From: Dimargaris cristalligena
Taxonomy: Eukaryota; Kickxellomycota; Dimargaritomycetes; Dimargaritales; Dimargaritaceae
Direction: 5' to 3'
Length of the DNA stretch: 64,000 nt
Assembly (NCBI GenBank): GCA_027576995.1
Contig: JANBQC010000038.1
Location: forward strand, 1 to 64,000
The position numbers and the translations under genes were made by a program. The notes under the pieces are model-generated. The model saw only the letters and a program-made list of their open reading frames with translations. It was not told the DNA's origin and did not search any database. Position 1 is the stretch's first letter. Each line of letters opens with the position of its first letter. Below, one piece after another: positions 1 to 11,600 of the stretch.

Positions 1-1004
1 TACCAGACAAAAAAGCCACTTCATACCTTATATATAAATATAATAATCAAATAGTAATACTTTATACCTGTGGCAATTAAGGGGACACTCCACCTTGCCA
101 CACCGGAGCCGAAAACCTTAATTGAACCAAAATTATAAATTAAACAGATTGACCCAGAATTCGGGAAAAAGGTGTGTTTCAATAAAATAATTAACTTTAT
201 TACTAAATTCTACAATCACCCTAATTAAGGAATTGTTTGAGTTCCCCTATCCCACCTCGGATCCGAGAACGACTGGTAATACCCACAGTCCACCACGACC
301 CCGTTACACTAGGAGGAATGGAGGCAAAGCAACAGGAGGCCATGCACCCGTTGTGTGAATAGATTTTAGAGTCGTTTTAATTATTCATTGTGAGATACGC
401 AAGTGTGATGTATTAGGCTCTGCATCAATCACAGTTGAGTGGATTCCCAACAGAGATGGCAATATCACTAGATTGTAATTCAACTGGATTCAAGCAGGAG
501 GCGAGACAAATCCACCATATAAAATGTGATATATGGCAGTAGCTATTGGCTATATATTGATGCGTATTAACTTGACCTACTATTATTATTATGCATGCCT
601 GAGGAGGCGGAAAATTGGAGGGTGGGGAGCAACGGCATCGACATCGGCAACAGCAACTGTAGATCAATGGTTTGGGATCCTAGTGCGTATAACAAACCAC
701 TAGTGGACCAGCTCTCAACCTGTGATCGGCCCTCCATCTCACACCGCCCAATTCAAAGGACGACTTCTCACTCACACCGTTGGAACTCCAGCATTTTTGA
801 AATAGATGACGACCCTTGAAGCCTCTCACATAAATACCGGCCCAGTTCCACCCTTCCCTATACATCCATTATCTTCAAGTCTCTTATACTTACCTTATCA
901 GCATTGTCATTACCATTTCCTTATCCATTCTCATCTACTTTCGACCTTTACCAAAGTACCTAACACCAGATTTATACTTCCCTCTGACATACTTATTTAC
1001 CGCC
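1..1004. other. Intergenic, AT-rich, left edge
   Basis: No supported gene in this stretch. Short open frames on both strands lack a signal peptide, a domain or splice logic. The last 100-200 bases are pyrimidine-rich on the plus strand and form the likely promoter and 5' leader of the small secreted gene that starts at 1005. Confidence 0.6.
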
Positions 1005-1328
1005 ATGCACTTTCCGACTATCATGCTTACCCTCGCCTTGACAACCATGGCCTCTCAAAGCCATGCCACCACTCCCGCTACTACCAACTCATTCGGCCAA
1101 TTGGTCCGCCGCTCACTGTCCTCGGATACTACGTTGCCGCACCTTTTCCGCCGCCAGGGAAAGCCAACCACATTTACTATCCGAGATCCAAATAACATCC
1201 GAAAGCCCGATGCTATTGATCCAGTCCCCACCAAGAATTCCTCGAAAGCAAACAATTCTTCAAATAATACCACAATCAAAAGGAAGGCCGAACCCCAGAC
1301 CAATTCCTCTAAAAGGTCTAAGGTATAG
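1005..1328 (+). CDS. Small secreted protein, 107 aa, with dibasic sites and basic tail
   Basis: No family recognised. The ATG at 1005 opens a clear signal peptide: a short N-region, a hydrophobic stretch (IMLTLALTTMA) and a likely cleavage near residue 21 after SHA. The mature part of about 86 residues is Ser/Thr/Asn-rich, with N-glycosylation sequons in an NSSKANNSSNNTT stretch. Two Arg-Arg pairs (LVRR and LFRR) bracket a 12-residue segment, as in proproteins cut by Kex2-type proteases. The C-terminus (KRKAEPQTNSSKRSKV) has two basic clusters spaced like a bipartite nuclear localisation signal. A processed secreted peptide or an effector-like protein are both possible. Neither is proven. Single exon; the start was chosen because it gives the signal peptide. 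Confidence 0.6.
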   Translation: MHFPTIMLTLALTTMASQSHATTPATTNSFGQLVRRSLSSDTTLPHLFRRQGKPTTFTIRDPNNIRKPDAIDPVPTKNSSKANNSSNNTTIKRKAEPQTNSSKRSKV

Positions 1329-4078
1329 CTCTAACCCTTCGTGGCTGGTGATTATCAGGGTGGGTTAAAAAAGGCGATAAAGTCCCCATCCCGTCATTTG
1401 AGTAAGCAGGCCTAGTAGTGGTATCAGCACTGTGCCTGCTGCCAGTTGTTGATTTTGTCTTCCATTTTATTTTGGTGATTCTTTGCATTTCAGATAGCCA
1501 ATAAACTCCACTACATTTAAAACATGCTACAATTCTTCGCCAAACTCCCGGCCTTGAAGTTCTGTTGGCGGTTTGTAGTTGGCTCTTCAATAGGCAACAA
1601 TTTCCCACAGCCTTACCCGAGGTTGATTAAATGTTGCTTTACCGATAACTAAACCCGAGTCTGCCAATAGCTGATTGGGTATTTACGAGGTAACAGCTCA
1701 CAGCAATCTAATGCAATATGAAGTTGGCGTATCTCTTCAGTATCTGATCAGTTTGAGTATTGTTTAGTATACCATACCGTGATCCGAGGCAATGGTTTCA
1801 AGCGGACCAGTCCAATTATTTGGTGTAGACCGCATATGCCCTTTGACGACTGGCATAATTTCATTTAGGATGTTCGCGGCTATAGAAATTGACTATTTTA
1901 TTGTTGAATCAAGCACGAATGTAATCTAGTTAATACCAGTACGTTGCCTGTTCTCTACTCCGGCTACCCAGTATTTTGACGACTTACTACGTGATAAAAT
2001 ATTGTACCCTAAACCATTTTTAACAAAAGTTTGGCCGTCAACACCGACACTGCAATTTAGCAGAAAATTTTGCACGTATTGTGGTAGCATAGCCACCGAT
2101 AGATTCACTGTTCAATGAATTAAATGAACGACTTTATCACTATATTATTGTAAATATCTATAAATGTCCTGTTGGTATTATTTACCATTATTCTTGGCTT
2201 TTTTTGATGGTAGGATACTCCAATGCTTTCCGTACCTCAGCTCTCTCGAGTCCTTTTATCTGACCACGTATCACCACAGTCTATAAAGCCACATATGTTC
2301 CGATGGCCGTTGTAATGATCGTAGAGTACCCCGGAAAATCCATTTCGCTCAGTGCCTCTAGTGTTATTCAGACAAGGGTTTATGCGAAGTATGCGTTCAT
2401 GATAGACGTGGATAAATGGGGATGCAAAACGATTGAAAGTGTGATAGTACGGGTTGTGGTTGGGATTGGTGGCCATTCGTGCTTTTTGTCAACCGAGGAC
2501 ATCCTTTATAAAAAATCGATGTCTATTAAAACTTGGATGTAATTAGGGTATGATGCGCTAAAACCGGGATACCTCGAAAGAATGCAAAGCAGGAATGACT
2601 TGGGCGCTCAAAGGGGGACGATAGAAACACGGATAGATGCGCTAATAATAATAATAATATATTGGGCGTTAAACACGGGAACCTACAACATTGCAACTAT
2701 AATGTAATACACCCCAAGGTGTGACCTATTGGCAAAATGCGGGTTAAAACATAAGGCGTGGCTATTCCTCTATTCACTCTATGGTGTTATTTTTACTACT
2801 AAGCAATACAAAAAAATAAATAAATAAAGGAGGCCATAATTCTATGATGGGGTGGAAGCCAGTGCGAAGGGTATCTCCGCCTTGGCGACCGAATGTAATA
2901 TGTAGACATATATCTAAATATAGCCCAATCCCATGTTTGAGGTATTGGTAGCAGTATACGGAAATAGGGGCCCCGGCCGACCGGGACGGCATCCTTGAGC
3001 CAACCATTACTAACCAGTCAGTTCTAATGAGTTCCACAGTACCCCTACCCCACCCAACCCATTCCAGGCATGTTTCGATTGCCTAGGTCTGACAGTGATT
3101 ACCTACCCCTCCGCCACAGACTCGGGAGCCACCTGGTCGGCTAACAGAGCGGAAATTTGGCAGTTCTTTGCCTCCCCCTTCAGCCCCAAGACCGGTTGGC
3201 CTTCACTCCTGATGCGGACCAAAGTGGGATGTTGCAACCCCCCTGAGGTTACACCAATGCTATTCTTCCCCCCTGCGTAATACCACTCATCTAGATCTGG
3301 TTATTTGCCAAGTGAGCTAAGTTTACTACAATTTTGTTACCAGAGACCCACCCCCTCTTCTCCGCTCTCCCAATAACAAGCAAGAGGAAGGAATCGATGG
3401 TAACGTATCCCGCCACATACGCTCCTCGCGATTTCAATTCTGTTAAGCCATGCATGGTGCTAATGGTAATGTAGAGTATAGAGGCCAAGAAGCACCATGG
3501 TTGAGTATGGCGTTATCGCCTACAGTCCAAAAAGACCCCTGGACTATAGGCGATACCGTTGTTGACTATGGTAATAGTTTGTCTAGATGGATGTTCCTGG
3601 GTACGCAAAGCACTGTGCCAAACCAAAGAAACGACTGGAAGTTGGAGTGATGGACCTTCTAGGAACAGTATAAATACAAAGCTTCACGGAGACTACCGGT
3701 AATTAACTCCTACTCTGTCTTCACCCGACCATAACCGATATGAGCTTTACGATCGACTCGTTTTCTTAAACCCATGCTTCCACTTTCCCAGTGACTATTG
3801 GAAAGGTGGAATATCCATTTATAATATATTATTTGTACTCAGAAATAAATCCGTCATATACAAACCAACAGTCAGGTAGAGCCTGCTATATCATTTATAC
3901 TCTCTTGCGCTGTCCTATTTTCAGGAACCATTACACTCTTTATACATTTTACTGCTCACGGATATTATATTATCAGTCTACACTTGGCTATTCACAACCA
4001 GTGACTGTACCCAACTACCCACGCATCTACCCTATTTAACCCCCGAATTGATTCACCCCTTAAGCAACCGCCTTAACC
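1329..4078. other. Gene-poor intergenic region, 2.7 kb
   Basis: No supported gene. AT-rich with short microsatellites (an ATA run near 2647-2662). Short open frames on both strands have no domain, signal peptide or credible splice partners. The 200 bases before 4079 are pyrimidine-rich and probably form the leader of the next gene. Confidence 0.5.
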
Positions 4079-4873
4079 ATGTGGCAGTCTATTCTTAAAT
4101 GCCGGACTCTTATTTTGGCAATCCTGGCTACGCAAACCCTGCGGATGGCCCAAGTTCAAGCAGATCCGATGATAACTCTGGATCCTTCCGCGGGTCCCGA
4201 CGCTCTGTTCCCCTACGGGTACGGGATGATAAAACTCCCCCCCGCGGCTGGCGGCCCTACTACCTCCCCTCCCGAGGTTGAGGCTTGGGCACCCAATGGA
4301 CCGTGTCCATTCACCCCCGGTACCGATCACAGTGCCTCCTGGCGTCAACCGGCCGGCTCCGCTCGCCACCCCGCTTCCTGTGCCGACATCACGGCCTCGG
4401 ATTCGGGCTCAGATCACGAATACTCGTCCCAGAACCCCGGCGATTTCACCCCCACCACTCCCACTCCCACTCCCACCTCCTCCTCCAACCCCTCCCAGAA
4501 CCGCCGCCCCGTGGTCAACCTCCTGGTCATTGATTTGGATCTAGACAGTCACTTGCGCGGAGGTGTTCGTGTGGACCTAAACCTGCTGGGCTTGCTAAGT
4601 TTTCGGGTCCAAACGTTCTCAGTGTTCGGGTATGACGCTGATCAAACCCTGATTTATTCCCGCTCCTATTCGGGTATCTTCCTGCACATTGGCGGGATGG
4701 AAGTCATCAAGGTTAACCTCGGGTCTTGCCAAGGCTTGAACCTGCATACGGTGGTGGTGGTACTGGAGTCGGGCGGTAAGCGCTACGTTGGTAAGAAGCA
4801 ACTCGACCAGGACTACTCGGAGCACCCGCAACTCCGGGCCTTTATGGGAAATAGTGAGGTGGACAAGCACTGA
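4079..4873 (+). CDS. Secreted protein of unknown function, 264 aa
   Basis: No family recognised. The N-terminus looks like a signal peptide: a Lys/Arg n-region, the hydrophobic segment LILAILATQTL, and a likely cleavage near residue 28 after VQA. Residues 30-150 are Pro/Ser/Thr-rich with a PTTPTPTPTSSS stretch, a typical flexible O-glycosylated linker. Residues 150-264 are different: alternating hydrophobic residues and glycines (VNLLVIDLDLDSHLRGG, VVVVLESGGKRYVGKK) suggest a compact mainly beta domain. Three cysteines lie in the mature N-terminal half. Single exon; the ATG gives the signal peptide directly. Extracellular location is inferred from sequence. No catalytic motif is visible and no neighbour hints at a role. 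Confidence 0.65.
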   Translation: MWQSILKCRTLILAILATQTLRMAQVQADPMITLDPSAGPDALFPYGYGMIKLPPAAGGPTTSPPEVEAWAPNGPCPFTPGTDHSASWRQPAGSARHPASCADITASDSGSDHEYSSQNPGDFTPTTPTPTPTSSSNPSQNRRPVVNLLVIDLDLDSHLRGGVRVDLNLLGLLSFRVQTFSVFGYDADQTLIYSRSYSGIFLHIGGMEVIKVNLGSCQGLNLHTVVVVLESGGKRYVGKKQLDQDYSEHPQLRAFMGNSEVDKH

Positions 4874-5257
4874 ATGCCGTCAGTAACTCAAGAGCGAGAT
4901 TGTACTCTTAGATATTCGACTTTGGTCCATTTCCAACTATTTTAGGAATAGTCGCTATTTATGGTAGCTATTTGTTTGAATTATATCACATCGTTTTACA
5001 CCCTGAAATCTTTTTACAGGACCTGGCATTGCCATATTAGATTACTGACAAGTTGTAGTCATAAGGGCCCTTTTTTATATTCGAAAAAACCCTAAATGGG
5101 GCCACCCTTACTTTTTGTTTTACATTGAAATCACCAGGACAAGAGTTCCCTAATATCTCTGATTAAAGCGGATTGCATCATTCACACAACCAGCATAGGG
5201 CAGCGACAACTACTGACTGGATTTGCAAAGTTTTCAATAAATCGAAATTTATTTCGA

Positions 5258-5258
5258 A

Positions 5259-5322
<64 letters not shown>
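5258..5322. repeat. (ATA)n microsatellite
   Basis: About 65 bases of near-perfect TAA/ATA triplets in intergenic DNA between two convergent genes. Confidence 0.95.
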
Positions 5323-5323
<1 letters not shown>

Positions 5324-5536
5324 ATGCCTAGTCGGACACACCATTGCCTGGCGAGGCCCTAAATTTTACACAGTGCGACAATTGCGCTAAAGCCACAACA
5401 TTCTAACAAAATCCGGGGCTACAGAGGCCCATTGGGAATAGATAGGGTAGATACACTCTCGGCAGTACACTAATTAACGTTAATGAGCACCCATTCAAGG
5501 GCGCACAGGTCATGATGGTTCAAGAGAGCCAAGTCC

Positions 5537-5590
5537 AATAATAATAATAGTAATAGTAATAGTAATAGTAATAGTAATAGTAATAATAGT
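5537..5590. repeat. (AATAGT)n minisatellite
   Basis: AATAATAATAGT followed by about six AGTAAT hexamers, close to the 3' end of the phosphatase gene and possibly inside its 3' UTR. Confidence 0.9.
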
Positions 5591-5623
5591 TGAGAAACCC
5601 CTAATAGTAAGGGCGTACAGCTT

Positions 5624-6739
5624 TTACACGGTGTGGTTCAGGGTGGTCAGATTTTGGATGATACGGGCCTGCCGACGCTTACTAATCCCAATGGACCGGA
5701 GATAGCGGGCAGGAGTTTTATATTGTTCCCGCATGAACTGGATGGTCATGCGCATAGCCTCCGGCGGCGCATCAATGAATTCCTCGGGCATACCAGTGCC
5801 CTGCATGTCCCGCTTCATTTCCTCGATTTGACTCCGCATTCCCTCGCGGGTCTTCGTATAGTCGTCAATAATGAGTTCGTCGTCCACCCCGAGCAGGGAT
5901 AGCAATAGGGCCACGATAATGCCGGTGCGGTCCTTGCCGTGGGAGCAGTGGACCAAGATGGGGTAGTTCTCCCGGTAGCTAAACGGTTTAATGGCGCGGG
6001 CGATTTCTTTGCCCGAATAGCGGAGCAGCCCCGAGTAGAAGCCGGGTAGGCCAATGTCCTGGAAGACCTCCCGACCCACCGTCTCCAGGACCTCCCGGCG
6101 CATACCGCGGAGTTGGTAGTAGCAAATCTTGCTGCGGGTAATCCAACCCGCGGAACCAAAGACGAACCCGTACCGGAAGCGGGGGCCGATTAAATTGATA
6201 TTGAGCCGTTTTTGGTGTTGCACCGGGGCCATGGGGGACACGTCCGTCGACCAGGTGGCTAGACTACCGACGGAGGACGACATGCGAGAGTCGCTGCTTT
6301 CCCCAGTACCTCCCCCACTTTCCGACTCGTTAGTACTGGCACTCCCCGAGTCCACGGGGCTAGCCGCAGGCGGGTCGTATGCCAAGGCAGTGACGCTATC
6401 CAGGACCGGGGACTGGGTGCTGCCAATGGTGGGGGCCACCAGGGGGAAATGGCTGTACCAAGCGCATTCTTCGTTATTGTGGCACTCTAAATCCGAACGA
6501 AGGTCGACGATGGTTTTGATGCCGATGCGTTTGGTAATCTGCTCGAGGTCTACTTCCGAGGCCCGGTCGGGTCGGGCCGAGCGAAAGAGGAGTCGGGGCA
6601 AAATAGGGATCCCTAGACCATTCCCGGTGGGATTCCGTTGGCGAAGCGATTCCGACACCGAACAGGCCACATCGCGGAAGTTGGAGATGTTTTCAAAGGC
6701 GTACTGAAGATCCGCCTCTTGAAGCACCGTGGCGGCCAT
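5624..6739 (-). CDS. LipA/PtpB-type tyrosine phosphatase, 371 aa
   Basis: Cysteine-dependent protein or phosphoinositide phosphatase of the Y_phosphatase3 type (related to bacterial PtpB/LipA). The CX5R P-loop reads HCSHGKDRTG, with Cys265 the nucleophile and Arg271 the phosphate ligand. Upstream blocks fit the family: NFRDVA near residue 20, FRSARPDRAS near 55-65 and the general-acid region IVDLRSDLE near 80-90. A Ser-rich low-complexity insert of about 50 residues (SASTNESESGGGTGESSDS) lies between the DLR block and the P-loop. The helical C-terminus runs to the stop. The frame stays open upstream to 6985, but the ATG at 6739 was preferred because the extra 82 codons look non-conserved and the family begins close to this point. 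Intronless. The substrate cannot be told from sequence. Confidence 0.85.
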   Translation of the reverse strand: MAATVLQEADLQYAFENISNFRDVACSVSESLRQRNPTGNGLGIPILPRLLFRSARPDRASEVDLEQITKRIGIKTIVDLRSDLECHNNEECAWYSHFPLVAPTIGSTQSPVLDSVTALAYDPPAASPVDSGSASTNESESGGGTGESSDSRMSSSVGSLATWSTDVSPMAPVQHQKRLNINLIGPRFRYGFVFGSAGWITRSKICYYQLRGMRREVLETVGREVFQDIGLPGFYSGLLRYSGKEIARAIKPFSYRENYPILVHCSHGKDRTGIIVALLLSLLGVDDELIIDDYTKTREGMRSQIEEMKRDMQGTGMPEEFIDAPPEAMRMTIQFMREQYKTPARYLRSIGISKRRQARIIQNLTTLNHTV

Positions 6740-8619
6740 GGTCAACTCGAGTGGATAGAGGCAGGGGTTACGGAAACAACAACTATTTGCTAAAGAGGGA
6801 TGAGAGATGGAGGGAATGAGAGGACCACGGGAAGAAACGCCGCTGAGCCAGGCAGGGGGCAGACAAAAAGCTCCGAGTATATTGTATAGACGAAAGGAGC
6901 GGCGTTTGGAATACCGTTTAGGAACGGCGGGCACCCAAGCTATACACCTGACGGAGCTGGATAAACGTGAGCGGAAATAGGCCAATTGTAAGGAGGGCGA
7001 GAGATATAACCACAGACTAGGTTAATAAGCAATATTCAAGGGCCCCGACACTTAGGTCACCTGTATGTAATGTAGTGTATAGCTGGTGTGTATGGTAAAT
7101 AGCTAATTAGAGAACTGTCGTGCATTAAATAAAGCCAATAGTGTTAAGGGGCGCGGAGAAACAGGGCCTTATTTATATTAGGGGGGACTGGTGGCCTAAA
7201 GGAAAGGAAAGGGAAGATATTATCACAGGGGTTGTTTGGATAGCCGGCCCCATCCAGAGACTCTTCTATAGAATCTGCCCGGAAGAACAATAGCTAAATG
7301 GGTATGATTATATGCAATAACAGGAACGATGGGAAAAAGAAGGCCCACCCCACCCTAGTCGCCAGAGAGAGAAAGAGAGTGTGGCCTGGTATTGGTTTTG
7401 ACCAATGGCATAGGCGCATCGAGCCAATAGCGGATCCGGCATGCTTATACAGGCAGAAACGAATAAAAATAGGCTTTCATTTGATAGGACCCGCACGCCT
7501 CGTCTTTTTTCCGGCCCAGCCAGTCGCATGGGAGGCGGAGAAGCGAGCACACGCTCTACAGCCCCGTCGGTTGGTTGCGCGGGCAGGACGGTTGCTTGGC
7601 ATACGGGCTAATTTACCAATGTCATGGGAGGTGCGTCAATGAGAAGGCCAACGGTAGCAATGAACGGTCGGTTGGCCCATCTCCCTACTTGGCTTGACCC
7701 CCCATCACCTTGGCTATCCAATCCACCGGGGCCGCCCCCCTTGCTCCCCTCAGCTCCCATTCAGGGCGGCTAAGAAGTTAGGCAGACGGCTACTTACTGG
7801 CCCAATTACGGCCTGCATAGATGACGCCTATTGATGAAGGCCACTGCTGAACGGCGCGCAACTCTGCACATTGGCAGCGTCTTCTTAAGTAAATCCCAAC
7901 CTCTTGCATACGTAGAGGGTCGCGAGGGTGTGGAGTGGGGTGGGTGGATTTTCCTAAACCAGCTAATTATCGGTCCTTATTTCAGCAAGTAATCGCAATA
8001 ATCGCAGAGGCCCATGGATAATCAGCTTGTAAAAGACCACAGAGATCATCGGATGCGATCGTCAGGATTCCAGATGGCACCATGCTGGTTCTGGTATTTG
8101 CATTTATCTGCACCATAGTAACATCGCCACTGAGCATTATTTGAGTCCAATTTAAACTAGCAATCAATCGCCTATTTTATAGTTCTGGCACTATATTCAC
8201 GATGGCAGTAACTCAAGCACCGCCTACACTAACTCATTGAAACAAAGGATACGGCCCCGTAGCCAGACATTACTTGTTTTATTGAAAAAAAATATGCCCT
8301 GATTAAGCAGCGCGGTAAATCATACGGCAGTGCATGCAGTGGTGAACATAGAAAGGAAAGTATGAACATAATAGTAATAATAATGAAATTTCCAACACAG
8401 GAGCATTTGGTAAGGATAGAGAAAGGCAAGAGTCAGGGAGCAAAAGTAGCGCCCGGCAAAGATACCGCAAAATAGGGTTCTATAACTAATTCAGAAATAA
8501 TGGGAAAATGTGTGTGTGTGTATGTTTTGGTATGACAGTGAAATCCCAAAATATAGCTTCTGTGAACCAGATCAAAAAAATTTTAAAAAAAGAACACCAA
8601 AGATGATGCGACCTTCTTC
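6740..8619. other. Intergenic, 1.9 kb, between two minus-strand genes
   Basis: Contains the upstream region of the phosphatase gene and the downstream region of the Mak21 gene. A short purine-rich stretch is at 7360-7380. No supported gene; open frames of 60-114 codons show no domain. Confidence 0.5.
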
Positions 8620-11600
8620 CTACTCAATAAGTTTAGCATAATCGTCAAACGACGCCAACAGGGGCAAGTCCGACAGTTTGCTCTTGCGGGGCTTCTTGCT
8701 CTTCTTATCCTCGTCGCCATTCGCACCACCTTCCTTGGTCTTGCGTTTGATGTCTCGCTTGGTTTTGATGCCGGCCTTCTTGAGAATCGCGTCGAGATAA
8801 TTGCCGGACGGCGCCGCTTCTTCGTCGCCACTGTCCTTCTCCGCCCCAAACTCATCATCATCATCATCATCATCACTACCAGCGCCAGCTTCGCCATCCG
8901 ATGGGACTTCCAGAGGAGCCGCCAGTTCGTCGTCCTGGAGCAGCATGGCCATCCGATCATCATCGCCCTCATCCTCGTCCTCATCTCCGTTATCGCCATC
9001 GCTACCGGAATCGTCGCCCGACTGGTTAAAGTCCCCGGGCTGGGCGGCTTCGAAGTCCACCTCGAACTCGGCGTCCACATCTAGCAGACCGCCATTCGCC
9101 TCTCCGCCGAGTTCCTGTTGCATCAAAGCCAACGCCTCGGCCTCTTCGGCGGCGTCTTCCTCCGGCCACGCCTCGTCCATACCACTACCACCACCAGCCG
9201 CCTCATCATCACCATCGTCGTCGTCGTGATCCTCATCGGCCCAATCCTCCGAATCCATGAACCGGGTCTTCTGGCCCTCCACCGTCGTCACCGTCACCTT
9301 CTTTTCCCGCAGGTACGCGTAAATGAACCGATCGTCCGCGGGGGCGTCTAAACTCTTCCTTACGGCCTCGGCTCCGCTACCGATTTTAGCCTGATCTAAA
9401 CCCGCGTAAAACCGCTTCGATGACAGAATATGTCGACCCTCCCCGTGGGTGGGATCCGCGGCTTGGACGCGCGGCTGCATAAGCGACATACCCCGCTCGG
9501 GAGCTTGGTTCTTCTTGGGGTTCCGGAACACGAATTTGTCCAGGAAGTTCTGCAGCGAGTAGCTGTACAGATTGGGCGCCGCGATGTTCTGCAGCAGTTG
9601 GCGGACGATTTTGACGGCATAATAGGCCACGGCCGGGTGGAAGTGGTCCACAAAAGGGAGAATCTCCCAGAGGCACGTGCTATCGGCAAAGGAGAAGAAG
9701 GGGTTGGAGTGGAACTGGTTATAGGTCCGCAAGGTACCTTCGGTGGTCCGGTTGGACGGTTGCTGGAGCGGGACCCGCGGTATTTTCGGGGTAATCTCCT
9801 CGGAGCGCCCCTTCCGTTGCTTTTTAGGTTTCGGAACATTGCTACCGGCCGCGTTCGCCGAAGAAGTGGGGGCTCCACCCGTGCCGGGGGTCTTGGTTTC
9901 GGCGGAGGCTGCCGCAGACCCGTCGGCCGGTTCGGGGGCGTCTACGAACTTTTCCGACTCATCCACCTCTTCAGCTTGGATGATCAGACTACGCAAGTGG
10001 GGCTTGACCTGGAACAACTCGGTCAACATAAAAAAGACACCGCACACGAACGGAGCATCGTGGAACATGGCCGTCTGGACAATGCGCTTCACAAACGCAC
10101 TGAGGCGCCGGGGGGAGTTATCCAACAACAGACTTCGGTACAGGATGTTGATGTACATGGCCTGCTTGCTGCTGCTTAATAGACGCTGGTCCAGCAGGGA
10201 CTCGTAGAGCGCCATATAGTAATGGTCCCAAATATCCGGTTGCGATACGGCCAGTTTCAAAATGAGCATCAGGGCCTGTACCACGGTGTTGAAGTTGGAG
10301 AAGGACAGAATCTTGAACAGCAGTTCGAGGTACTCGGTATAAACCACGTTGTCCAACTGGGCGAAGTTCATGCAACGGTTAATACCGGTCAGAATGGCGG
10401 TGATGAGTTTGGTGTAGTGGAGCTCGGCGCGTTCCAGACTTTCCTTGGCGTCTACCTTGGCCTTGACCGCCTGGATGCGGGTATTCCGTTGATCGCGCTG
10501 GGCACGGCGGGTGGCTCCCTCATCGGGCAGATTCCGCCAGCGCTTCTTGTCCCGGGGCTTGCCGGGTTCGGCCGGGCCGTGGGGGTTTTTGGGGTTCCAT
10601 CTAAACGGCTTATGTACCGGCTTGGTCGGCAAAGTAGACTTGGGCGGCTCGTCGTTGGCCAGCAGAACCTGGCGGAACAATTGGATGTAGATTTCCATCA
10701 GGCGGTTGGACGTCACTGGGTCGTCGTCGTAGAGCACCACTTGGTTGAGAGTAGCCACGCTGTAGTAATAAGCGGTATCGTGGGTCGAGCTTTTGTTGAC
10801 CACCTCGGCCAGCGCATTGACGACCGCAATGGACATGTTAGGGAACGTGGCCATCAACTGCATGAGCAGATGGTTGACTTTGTTACGAATCGAGGGGTCG
10901 GAGTCTCCCATCTTGTTACAGAGGATGCGCAGCAAATTCTGTTCCTGTTCGGGGCGTTGCGTCAACAACGAAAAGACGCTCTCCATCGCCGCGCGCCGGA
11001 TATGGGTGACCGTGTCAAAGGCACCGGTTTCCAGGATGCGCACGAAGCTGTAGAAGCTCCGCTTGAGATTATCCTCAAAGTACCAGGCCACCAAATGCTG
11101 GGGCGTCACGTCCGGGTGGCCGTGGGGCTGATCGGCAAAGTAAGCCAATTTGCGTTCGGGCAGCATATCGGTGACGAACAAATCGGTCAAACTGGTCAAA
11201 GCAACCAGTCCGGCGTCCCGATTGCCCCGCGTGACCATGCCCATTAATTGGGCTAGCTTCTCGAGGTTGTGGGCCGGGGAACTTTGGATGGCGAGCGCTA
11301 AGGCGGAAATCCGATCGCCCGAGGTACCCTTATGCATCACCATATTGGCGAACCGCCGGTCGCCGGACGAGAGGTGCGGGTTGGACGTAAAGCTGGCCAG
11401 TTCCCGCTCGTAGAATTTCTCGGCCATCGCCAGTCGTTCATCGATGACGGACTTCGCGAGGGTCTCCAGATAAGGATGCTCGTCGAGGTGCAGGGCGGGT
11501 AGGGCATACCATTTGGAGGAGGCATCGAACAACGGGGTTTTTCTAAAGTAACCGATGCTCTGCAGACGACTGTTGGTCACGGGAATGGGGATATCGGCGG

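Larger units (their letters stand above)
4874..5623. other. Intergenic, 3' regions of two convergent genes
   Basis: Holds the 3' flank of the secreted-protein gene and of the phosphatase gene on the opposite strand. It contains two simple repeats (listed separately) and no supported gene. Confidence 0.6.

Noticed and set aside
806..1195. 129-codon plus-strand frame overlapping the 107-aa secreted gene
   Set aside because: No signal peptide and Leu/His/Pro-rich random composition; the other frame has a clean signal peptide.
6740..6985. N-terminal extension of the phosphatase
   Set aside because: In frame, but outside the usual family length and of leader-like composition. The ATG at 6739 starts just before the conserved part.
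10222..11247. 341-codon plus-strand open frame
   Set aside because: Lies wholly antisense to the Mak21 HEAT-repeat region. It reflects GC-rich codon use on the other strand and has no recognisable domain.
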